Under the pieces are notes generated by a model, which was not told the origin of the DNA, did not search any database, and saw only the letters and a program-made list of their open reading frames with translations. Below, piece after piece: positions 26,549 through 33,586 of a DNA stretch of 64,000 bases; within the stretch, counting starts at the first letter, position 1, and each line of letters begins with the position of its first letter. A program made the position numbers and the translations under genes. The DNA is from Planctomycetes bacterium B3_Pla. GTDB lineage: Bacteria; Planctomycetota; Phycisphaerae; Sedimentisphaerales; Anaerobacaceae. The stretch spans positions 186,001 through 250,000 of the forward strand of contig NJBM01000007.1 of assembly GCA_005223045.1 (NCBI GenBank), read 5' to 3'.

Positions 26549-27100
26549 TTATTCGCCAACGAAAACGTCGCCTATACGCTCTTGCATTTCTTCCAAGTCC
26601 ACTTTTCCGTAACGGCCTGATTCAACATACTTGTGATACGTTGACCAGGACCACTGATCGACATTCTTGGCCAATCCGTGCTTAACAGGGTTGTAATGGA
26701 TATAATCAATGTGGTTCTGCAAATCTCTTTCATCTCGTATCTGATGTTCCCAGAACCTTTTTTGCCATACCCCGCGATGCCGGTGCTTTAATCTCGAAGT
26801 GCTTTGGGCAAATTCATCCCCTCCCTCCTTCAGGAAATTCATCGTAAAGTCTCTTTTTACCAATGACCATCTTGTCGAAAAATCTCCGTCATCCGGGGGC
26901 AATTGCCATATACAATGCAGGTGCTCCGGCAGAAGACAAAACGCTATCGTTTTGAAGTATCTTCTCGAACGTATTTTTTCAAACGCCTTGCGCAGGTGCT
27001 TTCGTGCAAGATCACCTGTAAGGATTTTGCGCCTTTTGTACGTGACAACCGTAAAGAAATAATATCCTCCACAAAATCTCGCTCGCCTGTAATATGACAT
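26549..27100 (-). CDS. REP-associated tyrosine transposase (RAYT)
   Basis: A 183-residue Y1/IS200-like transposase of the RAYT group. The start ATG 27100 gives MSYYRRARFCGGYYFFTVVT, the standard RAYT N-terminus; an upstream in-frame ATG lies inside the flanking REP and is rejected. The HUH motif is LLPEHLHCIW (His60, His62), and the probable catalytic tyrosine lies in IDYIHYNPVKHGL (Tyr133 or Tyr136). VWQKRFWEHQIRD is also characteristic. RAYTs are domesticated single-strand transposases that recognise GTAG-headed palindromes. Here the gene is framed by two such palindromes in inverted orientation (26518-26546, 27125-27155), so it is probably intact. Whether it is active cannot be told. Confidence 0.93.
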   Translation of the reverse strand: MSYYRRARFCGGYYFFTVVTYKRRKILTGDLARKHLRKAFEKIRSRRYFKTIAFCLLPEHLHCIWQLPPDDGDFSTRWSLVKRDFTMNFLKEGGDEFAQSTSRLKHRHRGVWQKRFWEHQIRDERDLQNHIDYIHYNPVKHGLAKNVDQWSWSTYHKYVESGRYGKVDLEEMQERIGDVFVGE

Positions 27101-27124
27101 AGAACAAGCATATATATTTACCCC

Positions 27125-27155
27125 GCGTGTGCAAAATGAATTTTGCACACCCTAC
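27125..27155. repeat. REP hairpin upstream of the RAYT gene
   Basis: Reading inward from the right, GTAGG (27151-27155 on the minus strand) is followed by a 10-bp perfect stem, GTGTGCAAAA (27127-27136) with TTTTGCACAC (27141-27150), loop TGAA, then GCGG. It is nearly the same element as the one at 26518-26546 in inverted orientation. Confidence 0.9.
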
Positions 27156-27201
27156 CCGACTACCCGGCTCTTTTTAGCTTGTACGACAACCACAGAGTGT
27201 C

Positions 27202-27268
27202 AGGGTGTGCGACATTTCGCACGACCTTCGTATCCCCCACGTGATCGGTGCGATTCATCGCACCCTAC
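27202..27268. repeat. REP-like doublet between RAYT and endonuclease genes
   Basis: The left half, AGGGTGTGCGA-CATT-TCGCAC (27203-27222), has lost the GTAG head (TCAG instead). The right half is a perfect stem, GGTGCGAT-TC-ATCGCACC (27247-27264), with CTAC at 27265-27268. Both halves face outward with GTAG-type heads, as in the doublets at 5957 and 31790. Confidence 0.75.
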
Positions 27269-27292
27269 CGCTCGGTCCCAGTTGTTGAGTAA

Positions 27293-27796
27293 TCATAAAT
27301 CAATCCCAATCAAATAGATCGGAATTTGGATTGCACTCTTAAAATGGGGCAGATACCTCTCAACCTTTTCGAACGTCAGACTCCCTTCCCACTTTTGACT
27401 GTAATCTGAAATCATAGTCTTCTGGAATGACCTTGTTGTTACGACATATACACCCACGTCGATCTGGTCGAGTGACGAGTACGACGAAACTTGAAACTTG
27501 AGCAGGTCGATACCCATGAATGAGGCGTGACCAAAGCCAACCTCGACTCCCACTCTATCCTTAAGGAAATCCATCTTAGCTGATGGATCTTTGGGCTCCG
27601 GAAAAACCTGAGGCTGAGGCTGCCACCCTCTTGCTTTGAAGAGTTCGTCCAGCACCTGGTTGAACCGTGGACGAGACAGATCCGGAAGGTTGATGATTGG
27701 ATCCAAGAGGATTCCCTCGACCTCTTGCTTGAGTGCGAGACGGGCGTTTAGGACCTGCTCGGCAAATCTGAACGAGTATGTCTTTAGTCTTATCAT
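27293..27796 (-). CDS. Orphan BglII-like restriction endonuclease
   Basis: A 167-residue protein resembling the BglII/BstYI endonuclease group. The core is DFLKDRVGVEVGFGHASF near residues 76-93: an Asp and a Glu nine residues apart, as known for the BglII active site (D84, E93, Q95), though the third position is Gly here. It is followed by DLLKFQVSSYSSLDQIDVGV, a barrel-like stretch typical of the family. It is shorter than BglII (about 220 residues). No DNA methyltransferase is in the window, so if active it would need protection from elsewhere. It is bordered by REP elements on both sides, and the start ATG 27796 lies 36 bp from the degenerate REP at 27833-27854. Confidence 0.72.
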   Translation of the reverse strand: MIRLKTYSFRFAEQVLNARLALKQEVEGILLDPIINLPDLSRPRFNQVLDELFKARGWQPQPQVFPEPKDPSAKMDFLKDRVGVEVGFGHASFMGIDLLKFQVSSYSSLDQIDVGVYVVTTRSFQKTMISDYSQKWEGSLTFEKVERYLPHFKSAIQIPIYLIGIDL

Positions 27797-27832
27797 TTTT
27801 CTGCCTCACACAATATAAGAGGATGCAGTTTT

Positions 27833-27854
27833 GTAGGGCTGGCCTTGGCCCACC
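27833..27854. repeat. Degenerate GTAG-headed REP at the break of the nucleotidyltransferase gene
   Basis: GTAG (27833-27836) is followed by GGCTGGCC-TT-GGCCCACC, an imperfect stem with two mismatches (ideal GGTGGGCC). It sits 12 bp beyond the last recognisable codon of the nucleotidyltransferase fragment. Confidence 0.7.
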
Positions 27855-27866
27855 GATTAATAAATG

Positions 27867-27992
27867 TGGGGCGCCGTGAAAGGCCAAGGCGTAGCCACCG
27901 ACGATTAAGTATTCAACCTTGTGCTTGTTGTCCTGGGGACTCCTGACGGAGAACAACTCGAGCAACTCTTTGAAGTCGTTGCGAATCTCCAT
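27867..27992 (-). pseudogene. 5' fragment of a nucleotidyltransferase (DUF6036/AbiEii-like)
   Basis: On the minus strand, ATG 27992 starts MEIRNDFKELLELFSV and reaches KVEYLIVGGYALAFHGAP (42 residues), the usual N-terminus of small nucleotidyltransferases often found in toxin-antitoxin-like pairs. The conserved continuation with the GDxD metal motif is missing; the reading instead runs into the REP at 27833-27854. The gene is therefore cut right after the first strand-loop-helix. A REP insertion or a deletion ending at a REP may have caused the break; this is inference from proximity. Confidence 0.7.
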
Positions 27993-28122
27993 AATACTCG
28001 CGTCTGAGGGCATCGACCGCCGCGAGGCGCTCCTCCGGAGGCCGACTTAGCCAGTACTCAAGGTTCTGCTTGATCTCCGAGAAGCTATCCAAATTGTGTT
28101 TCTGTACGGTCTTGCGAATCAC
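27913..28122 (-). CDS. Small protein of the truncated nucleotidyltransferase module
   Basis: A 69-residue protein, MIRKTVQKHNLDSFSEIKQN then YWLSRPPEERLAAVDALRRE and RLQRVARVV. It is the conserved small partner usually encoded just upstream of DUF6036-type nucleotidyltransferases. Its 3' end overlaps the truncated nucleotidyltransferase start in another frame (YYGDSQRLQR reads over MEIRNDFKEL), an overlap that appears normal for the family. An antitoxin role is sometimes suggested but is not shown. The last 12 residues may be altered by the nearby rearrangement. It resembles the 75-residue protein encoded just upstream. Confidence 0.68.
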   Translation of the reverse strand: MIRKTVQKHNLDSFSEIKQNLEYWLSRPPEERLAAVDALRREYYGDSQRLQRVARVVLRQESPGQQAQG

Positions 28123-28149
28123 GGTCTCTCTTTCTCTAATCGATTTGCG

Positions 28150-28377
28150 TCAAGGCGATCCTTGTCTCGGGCCGTCGCGCGTTTGTTTCGGGTCAACAAG
28201 ATTTGTAACATGTCTTTGTAGTCGCTGTTTAGCACAGTCTTGCCCTCTCAAAGACCACAGTTCGGCGGTCAGCTCCCAAATTATGCCCAGACGTTCCGCC
28301 GGCGATGCATCCACGAAATCATCGTCTTCGTCGCTCAGTTTCCTTAGTCTGGCCCGGTTTTTCTGAAGCCTAATCAT
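28150..28377 (-). CDS. Second small protein of the same family
   Basis: A 75-residue protein (MIRLQKNRARLRKLSDEDDD, then ASPAERLGIIWELTAELWSL, then RLQRHV). The pattern P-x-E-R, a hydrophobic helix and a terminal RLQR match the neighbour at 27913-28122, so the two are likely ancient tandem duplicates of one small family. It lies 27 bp upstream of that gene, on the same strand. The basic N-terminus and helical body would suit a DNA- or protein-binding antitoxin-like role, but no function is known. A T-rich stretch and TATAC-like sequence lie just upstream (28380-28392). Confidence 0.68.
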   Translation of the reverse strand: MIRLQKNRARLRKLSDEDDDFVDASPAERLGIIWELTAELWSLRGQDCAKQRLQRHVTNLVDPKQTRDGPRQGSP

Positions 28378-28409
28378 CCTTTTATTATACCATTAGCAAG
28401 CAGCCTATA

Positions 28410-28751
28410 CTAATCAAACCATTCGTCTTCGGGGTCGAATGCGGGGATTGAGACGTTGACGATTCGCATTTTTCCTACGGCGCGGTGTCGGCAGCCGGGC
28501 TTGATGAAGATGGCGGTGAAGGGCTTTATCGGCACCTTTTCGCCGTCAAGCTCCATTTCTCCGGAACCTTCGAGGACGAAGTAGATCTCGGTCAGCTTCT
28601 TATGATAGTGGACCCGGGCGTTCTGTTGGATATCGACTACGTGCATCGTAGCCGTGGGATTTTCGGGATCGACGAACGCCCTTTTGGAAAAGCCGCAGGG
28701 ACACTCGACGGCGTCAATATCGTCAAAACTTGCGATCATGTAGTTTGCCAT
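28410..28751 (-). CDS. Cupin-domain protein
   Basis: A 113-residue single-domain cupin. Motif 1 is YHKKLTEIYFVLEGSG with its metal histidines in HYHKK and a downstream Glu; motif 2 is KPGCRHRAV with the second histidine. It may be a small mutarotase, isomerase or sensor. Its start is 124 bp from the divergent SDR gene at 28876, and both probably share a promoter region. Small cupins often accompany sugar-acid catabolism, as uronate ring-opening or lactone-handling helpers; that role is inferred from the neighbours. AGGGCAGG lies just upstream of the ATG on the minus strand. Confidence 0.88.
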   Translation of the reverse strand: MANYMIASFDDIDAVECPCGFSKRAFVDPENPTATMHVVDIQQNARVHYHKKLTEIYFVLEGSGEMELDGEKVPIKPFTAIFIKPGCRHRAVGKMRIVNVSIPAFDPEDEWFD

Positions 28752-28875
28752 AACCTGCCCTTAATAATGCCGTATCGGCGATTTCCAAAAACAGTTGAAA
28801 CAACAACCAGTGTCGTGTATATTCTCTCCAAATGGCGTGATTTTATCAACCTGTAAAACAAGAAGGATGAGCATA

Positions 28876-29694
28876 ATGAGCGAATTATTCAATGTCAGAG
28901 ACAAATCAATCGTGATAACAGGCGGCGGAGGCGTTCTTTGCAGCGCGATGGCGAAGGCGCTGGCTAAGGCCGGGGCGAGAATCGCCGTACTTGACCTGGA
29001 CGAAGTCGCCGCCGCCCAGGTTGCCGACGGGATCAAATCCAGCGGAGGCCTGGCCATTGCGGTCAAATGTGACGTGCTGGACAAGGAGAGCCTGGAATCG
29101 GCGAAAGAGGAAGTCAATTCCGTGTACGGCCGGACCGACGTGCTGATTAACGGGGCCGGCGGAAACAAGAAAGAGGCAACGACCTCGCCCGATATGGCGT
29201 TTTTCGACTTGCCGAAGGAAGCTGTGCGGTTCGTTTTCGATCTGAATTTCCTGGGGACTTTGCTGCCGAGCCAGGTCTTCGGCAAAGAAATGGCCGAGGC
29301 TGGCGCCGGCATTATCCTGAACGTCTCCAGCATGTGCGCCTTTGCGCCCTTGACCAAGGTCGCCGCGTACTCAGCGGCCAAAGCTGCCGTCAGCAACTTC
29401 ACGCAGTGGCTGGCCGTGCATATATGTCAGAACTACTCCAAAGACGTCCGCGTCAATGCAATTGCGCCGGGATTCTTCCTGACCGAACAGAACCGGTTCC
29501 TGTTGACCGATGAGAAGACCGGCGAGCTGACCGACCGGGGCAGGACAATTATCGACCATACACCGATGGGAAGATTTGGCCAGGCCGAGGAGCTGATCGG
29601 CACGGTTATGTGGCTGCTTAGCGACGCGGCGAAATTCGTCACCGGGATCGTAGTCCCAATCGACGGTGGATTCTCAGCATTCAGTGGAGTCTGA
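28876..29694 (+). CDS. SDR oxidoreductase, fructuronate reductase (D-mannonate oxidoreductase)-like
   Basis: A 272-residue short-chain dehydrogenase. The cofactor loop reads VITGGGGVLCSAMAKALAKA, with Cys-Ser in place of the usual second glycine of TGxxxGxG; the catalytic Tyr-Lys pair is in YSAAKAAV. The C-terminal stretch NAIAPGFFLTEQNRFLLTDE, followed by HTPMGRFG and VPIDGGFSAFSGV, matches SDR-type D-mannonate oxidoreductases. With UxaC encoded at 38705 in the same locus, it probably reduces D-fructuronate to D-mannonate. ATG 28876 has AGAAGG 8-9 nt upstream, which is better than ATG 28867 next to it. It is the first gene of the plus-strand run. Confidence 0.85.
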   Translation: MSELFNVRDKSIVITGGGGVLCSAMAKALAKAGARIAVLDLDEVAAAQVADGIKSSGGLAIAVKCDVLDKESLESAKEEVNSVYGRTDVLINGAGGNKKEATTSPDMAFFDLPKEAVRFVFDLNFLGTLLPSQVFGKEMAEAGAGIILNVSSMCAFAPLTKVAAYSAAKAAVSNFTQWLAVHICQNYSKDVRVNAIAPGFFLTEQNRFLLTDEKTGELTDRGRTIIDHTPMGRFGQAEELIGTVMWLLSDAAKFVTGIVVPIDGGFSAFSGV

Positions 29695-29698
29695 GCGG

Positions 29699-30634
29699 AT
29701 GACTATTCCGGAGGATCGCCAAGTGATTGCTGTTGATCCGGCACAAGCTCTGAGGGATTTCGAGCCGAAGCATAAGTTTTTCGTCGGTGTCGATTCGGAC
29801 GGCTGTGCTTTCGATACGATGGGAATCAAACAGCGCGAGTGTTTTTGCCCGTGGCTTATCGCCTGCTTTGGATTGCAACCGGTCGCGCAGGCGGCCCGCG
29901 AGTGCAAGGATTTTGCGGATTTGTTCTCTAAAACGCGCGGCGGCAACCGGCACAAGACCACCAGGCGTATCTTAAGCGAGCTTCTGCCGAATCATCCGAT
30001 GACCAGGGCAAGGAATTTTACGGTTCCTCAATATCGGTACTACTTCGCATGGGTCGATGATCCTGATAGTCTGCTAAGTAACGACGGTTTGCAGAAGGCT
30101 ATTAACGAGGCGTCCGACCCGGAGGCTAAGAAGGAACTGACTCATGCGCTGGCCTGGAGTGAAAAGGTCAACGAGGCCATAAGCCAGATCGTCAAGGATC
30201 TGCCGCCGTTTCCTTACGTGCGCCAGAGCCTGGAGAAAATTCAGCAGTCGGCGGATGTCATCGTTATATCGGGCACGCCCGATGAAGCGCTCAGGCGCGA
30301 GTGGCAAGAGCACGATATCGCCAAATACGCGCAGGTCATCGCCGGGCAGGAAATGGGCAAGAAGGCCCAGCACATCGAGTACGCCACCAAGGGCAGATAC
30401 GAGAAGAATCATGTCCTGATGATCGGCGACGCGCCGGGGGACATGAAGGCGGCTAAGGCAAACGACGCTCTGTTTTATCCGATCAATCCTGGCGACGAAG
30501 TCGAGTCCTGGAAGCGGTTCGGCGACGAGGCGTTCGATAAATTCATCACCGGCCAATACGCCGGCGAATACGAGGAAAAGGTAATCGCCGAGTTCGACGC
30601 GTACCTGCCGGAGCTGCCCCCGTGGGAAAGGTGA
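29699..30634 (+). CDS. HAD-superfamily hydrolase
   Basis: A 311-residue haloacid dehalogenase-like hydrolase. Motif I is VGVDSDGCAFDTMG near residue 30, with the nucleophile Asp and DxD; motif II is VISGTP; motifs III and IV are near GRYEKN and GDAPGDMKAAKA (about residues 232-250). A large helical insertion separates motifs I and II, typical of cap-containing HADs. It lies 4 bp after the SDR gene, so they are co-transcribed. The likely role is dephosphorylation of a sugar-acid phosphate intermediate, but substrate is unknown. ATG 29699 has GGAG nine bases upstream. The gap to the next gene is 40 bp. Confidence 0.85.
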   Translation: MTIPEDRQVIAVDPAQALRDFEPKHKFFVGVDSDGCAFDTMGIKQRECFCPWLIACFGLQPVAQAARECKDFADLFSKTRGGNRHKTTRRILSELLPNHPMTRARNFTVPQYRYYFAWVDDPDSLLSNDGLQKAINEASDPEAKKELTHALAWSEKVNEAISQIVKDLPPFPYVRQSLEKIQQSADVIVISGTPDEALRREWQEHDIAKYAQVIAGQEMGKKAQHIEYATKGRYEKNHVLMIGDAPGDMKAAKANDALFYPINPGDEVESWKRFGDEAFDKFITGQYAGEYEEKVIAEFDAYLPELPPWER

Positions 30635-30674
30635 AAATGTATTCCATCCGTAACGAAAATGAGGAAGCGAGCCG

Positions 30675-31760
30675 GTGAAAGCACTCGTCTTGAAATCTGT
30701 CGAGCAACTCGAAGTAATGGATGTGCCGAAGCCGGAGCTTTCCGCCGGGCAGGTGCTCATCAAGGTCTCCAAGTGCGGCGTCTGCGGCAGCGACGTTCGT
30801 TACTTCCACGGCGAAAACCCCTGGGCCAAGCAGACCCTTGGTCGCCATATCGACAACCCGCCCAACATCATCCTGGGCCATGAACTCACGGGCGTCGTCC
30901 ACGAGGTATTCGACGAGTCCGATGCTCATCTGCTCGGCAAGCGCGTGGGCATCAATACATGGATCACTTGCGGGCGATGCAGCTTTTGCCGCAACGGACA
31001 AGAGAACCTGTGCGACTACACAAAACACCTCGGCCACGGGCAGGGGTGGGGCAAAATGGATTTCTACCCCGGCGGCATGGCGGAGTTTTGCCCGGCGTTC
31101 GCCTCTCAGGTCTATGAGCTGCCCGAAAACGTGACCGATGAGCAGGCTACGTTTTTTGATCCGCTGATTGCCGCGATTCATGCCGTAGATGTAGGCGGGC
31201 CAAAGCCGCTGGACAAGGTTGCAATTCTCGGAGCCGGCCCTATCGGCCTGCTGATAGCGCAGCTTGTCAAAGTTTACGGGGCGACCCGGACTTTCATTAC
31301 CGACATTGCAGCGGAGAATATTGCCATCGCTGAAAAGGTAGGAGTTGATTATCCGCTGAATCTCAGTGACGGCTCGAAGGGTCTCTACGATCTTGTTATG
31401 GAGCAAACGAATTCGCTGGGCGTCGATCTTGCTTTCAACACGGTCGGCACCTCGGCAAGCATTCTCGAATCACTGAAAATCCTCAAAAAGGGCGGGACGC
31501 TGGTTCTGATGGCCGCCAAAGAGGACGAGCTGAGCTTTCCATCGCTGCTGCTCAGCGGCGAACGGACGATAAGAACATCCTCGAATGCCATGTACACGGA
31601 TTTTCCACGAGCCATCGAATTGGTATCCTCCGAGCAGATCAAGGTGGATCCGCTCATCACCCACCGGTTCAAACTGTCCGATGCCGAAAAGGCCTTTGGG
31701 GTGGCCTGCAACAAAAGCGAAACCGGAGCGGTCAAGGTTATTATCGATTGTCAGTTATGA
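30675..31760 (+). CDS. Zinc-dependent alcohol dehydrogenase (MDR), sorbitol/threonine dehydrogenase type
   Basis: A 361-residue medium-chain dehydrogenase. The catalytic zinc ligands lie in KCGVCGSD and GHELTG; the structural zinc is bound by CGRCSFCRNGQENLC (four Cys). The Rossmann motif is AILGAGPIGLL, and a family-typical C-terminal substrate region follows. The start is GTG 30675, with AGGAAG about nine bases upstream; no in-frame ATG is nearby. Typical substrates of the group are sugar alcohols, threonine or sugar acids; the locus suggests a sugar-acid or hexonate dehydrogenase. Its stop codon TGA overlaps an ATG (ATGA), the start of a 51-codon frame ahead of the lactonase gene. Confidence 0.92.
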   Translation: MKALVLKSVEQLEVMDVPKPELSAGQVLIKVSKCGVCGSDVRYFHGENPWAKQTLGRHIDNPPNIILGHELTGVVHEVFDESDAHLLGKRVGINTWITCGRCSFCRNGQENLCDYTKHLGHGQGWGKMDFYPGGMAEFCPAFASQVYELPENVTDEQATFFDPLIAAIHAVDVGGPKPLDKVAILGAGPIGLLIAQLVKVYGATRTFITDIAAENIAIAEKVGVDYPLNLSDGSKGLYDLVMEQTNSLGVDLAFNTVGTSASILESLKILKKGGTLVLMAAKEDELSFPSLLLSGERTIRTSSNAMYTDFPRAIELVSSEQIKVDPLITHRFKLSDAEKAFGVACNKSETGAVKVIIDCQL

Positions 31761-31908
31761 ACGCATTGATCTATGAAACAAACGAAACTGTAGGGTGGGC
31801 TTTAGCCCACCGAACTCAACGTAAAGGTGGGGCAAGCCCCACCCTACCTGTTACCTGCTGCAACAAAAGCAAAATCGACCCAGTCATCGTGACAATTGGT
31901 TCTCACTC
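31757..31908. other. 152-bp segment between MDR and lactonase genes with duplicated gene start
   Basis: ATGAACGCATT occurs at 31757 and again at 31909, where it begins the lactonase gene. Similarity continues loosely for about 33 bp (MNALIYETNET compared with MNALTNEINEA). Between the two lies a REP doublet (31790-31847). The segment is open as a 51-codon frame that begins in the MDR stop (ATGA) and ends in the lactonase start (ATGA). It looks like an insertion that duplicated the original coupled gene start; whether the 51-codon frame makes a protein is doubtful. Confidence 0.6.
31790..31847. repeat. GTAG-headed REP doublet in the uronate locus
   Basis: GTAG (31790-31793), hairpin GGTGGGCT-TT-AGCCCACC (31794-31811), a 14-bp spacer, hairpin GGTGGGGC-AA-GCCCCACC (31826-31843), CTAC (31844-31847). 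It carries the same two stems as the doublet at 5957-6010 but in the opposite orientation. The spacers share TCAACG when read in the same orientation. Confidence 0.92.
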
Positions 31909-32760
31909 ATGAACGCATTAACTAATGAAATCAATGAGGCCCGGATCGAACCGGGCACTCTAAGAATCTGGTGGTTAGGCCAGGAAGGTTTTGTCTTCAA
32001 GTCGGCCGGGCGGATCATCTATATCGATCCCTATCTGAGCACCTACGCCGAGAAAGTGACCAAGGGCAGGCCCGACGAGCATGTGCGCATCAAGCCGGCG
32101 CCGATGCAGCCCGAAGACGTTGACCATGCCGACATCGTGTTCTGCACGCATAACCATGCCGACCACATCGACCCTGAGAGCATCCCGGTCATCGCCGCCA
32201 AGTCGCCCGGTGCTCGTTTTGTCGTGCCCGAATGCGCTCTTGAAACGATGCGGGGCCTTGGAGTCGATGACGGCAGAATTCACACAATGAAAGGCGACGA
32301 TGAGTTGCGCCTGGACGATATTCATGTTTATGCGATCCCTGCCAAACACGAGGAATTCGATGAGCACCCCGATAAGGGCTATCCGTATCTCAGCTATGTG
32401 ATCGGCATAGATGGCATTAACATCTTCCACGCCGGCGATACGATTCGATATCACGGACAGGCCGAACGGCTCAGGAAATATCGAATTGATCTGGCCTTTC
32501 TACCGATCAACGGCAGAGATGACTTCAGGCAAGGGCTCGACTTCGCGGGGAACTTCGACTGCGAGGAGGCGGTCCGGTTCGCCCTTGATATCAGAGCCGG
32601 CCTTACAATTCCGATGCACTATGATATGTTTGCCATCAACACCGCCGACGTAAATGAATTTCGCCTGATAGCTGAGAAGGTTAATCTTCGCTACCTCACA
32701 ATGGAGCACGCCGGTTCCATTTGTTTTCCTTTGGAGGCGACACATGCAGCTCGAAGGTAA
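31909..32760 (+). CDS. MBL-fold hydrolase, UlaG/L-ascorbate-6-phosphate lactonase-like
   Basis: A 283-residue metallo-beta-lactamase-fold protein. The metal motif CTHNHADHIDPES (HxHxDH) lies near residue 82; further ligands are in KHEEFDEHP, the strand IFHAGDTI and the end region IPMHYDMFA. UlaG-type enzymes open sugar-acid lactones, which suits the surrounding uronate genes, since dehydrogenases acting on sugars first make lactones. The start ATG overlaps the stop of the 51-codon frame described above, and no clear Shine-Dalgarno site is seen, so translation may depend on coupling. It overlaps the next SDR gene by 17 bp. Confidence 0.87.
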   Translation: MNALTNEINEARIEPGTLRIWWLGQEGFVFKSAGRIIYIDPYLSTYAEKVTKGRPDEHVRIKPAPMQPEDVDHADIVFCTHNHADHIDPESIPVIAAKSPGARFVVPECALETMRGLGVDDGRIHTMKGDDELRLDDIHVYAIPAKHEEFDEHPDKGYPYLSYVIGIDGINIFHAGDTIRYHGQAERLRKYRIDLAFLPINGRDDFRQGLDFAGNFDCEEAVRFALDIRAGLTIPMHYDMFAINTADVNEFRLIAEKVNLRYLTMEHAGSICFPLEATHAARR

Positions 32761-33508
32761 AGTGGCGCTGGTAACCGGATCGAGTCGAGGCATCGGCAAG
32801 ACTATTGCCCACGAATTGGCTCACAGGGGATGCACATTGATCGTTCACGGCTCGAAAGAATCCGATGCTTTGCGCAGTTCCTTCGAAGACGTCAAGAAGC
32901 TGAGCCCCGACTCTATCAAGGTCGCAGCGGAATTGTCCGAGCCTGCCGCAATTGACAAGATGTTCGCGAGGATCAAGCAGACTTTCGACGGACTTGACAT
33001 ACTCGTCAACAATGCGGCTACGCAGAATCCCAGCCCTGTTCTGGAGCTGGAGCAGGAGGATTGGGACCGCGTGCTCTCGGTCAATCTCAGGGCGCCGTTC
33101 CTGTGCGCCCAACATGCCGGCAGGATCATGCGGGGCAACAAGACCGGCGGCAAGATTATTAATATCAGCTCAGTCCATGCCTATGACGCCAGGCGGCATT
33201 ATGCCCATTACAGTGCCGCCAAGGGCGGTTTGGAGACGCTGACAAAATCCCTGGCCCTGGAACTTGCGCCGTACAATATCCAGGTCAATTCTATCGTAGC
33301 CGGCGCCATCGCCACCGAACTGACCCCGTTGGACAGGCAGGAGAAATTCCTGACCTCTGTCCCGGCGGGCAGGATCGGCACAACCGAAGAAATAGCCCGT
33401 CTCGCAGCCTTCTTAAGCTCGAACGAGTGCGATTACATTACGGGCGCAAGTATTACTGTTGACGGCGGGCTGACGCTGGGATTCTGCGCGAGCCGGCCTG
33501 ATTTGTGA
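32744..33508 (+). CDS. SDR-family oxidoreductase (gluconate/ketogluconate dehydrogenase-like)
   Basis: A 254-residue classical short-chain dehydrogenase. The cofactor motif is TGSSRGIG (residues 11-18), then NNAAT near 91 and the catalytic YSAAKGG near 157-163, with a preceding Ser in NISSVHAYDA. The C-terminal SITVDGGLTLGF is family-typical. Close relatives include gluconate 5-dehydrogenase and 2-deoxy-gluconate dehydrogenases, which fit a hexonate pathway; exact substrate is undefined. It overlaps the UlaG-like lactonase gene by 17 bp, so the lactonase and this enzyme are co-translated. Unlike the SDR at 28876, its glycine motif is canonical. Confidence 0.88.
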   Translation: MQLEGKVALVTGSSRGIGKTIAHELAHRGCTLIVHGSKESDALRSSFEDVKKLSPDSIKVAAELSEPAAIDKMFARIKQTFDGLDILVNNAATQNPSPVLELEQEDWDRVLSVNLRAPFLCAQHAGRIMRGNKTGGKIINISSVHAYDARRHYAHYSAAKGGLETLTKSLALELAPYNIQVNSIVAGAIATELTPLDRQEKFLTSVPAGRIGTTEEIARLAAFLSSNECDYITGASITVDGGLTLGFCASRPDL

Positions 33509-33586
33509 AAACGAATGGCGAACACCGTATTGGAGTATATGAATTAGCCTGACAACTGTTATGATACCCCTTAAGGCGACTTAATT

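Noticed and set aside
27293..27796. Complete restriction-modification system
   Set aside because: Only an endonuclease-like gene is present; no methyltransferase motif (DPPY or PCQ type) was seen in the window.
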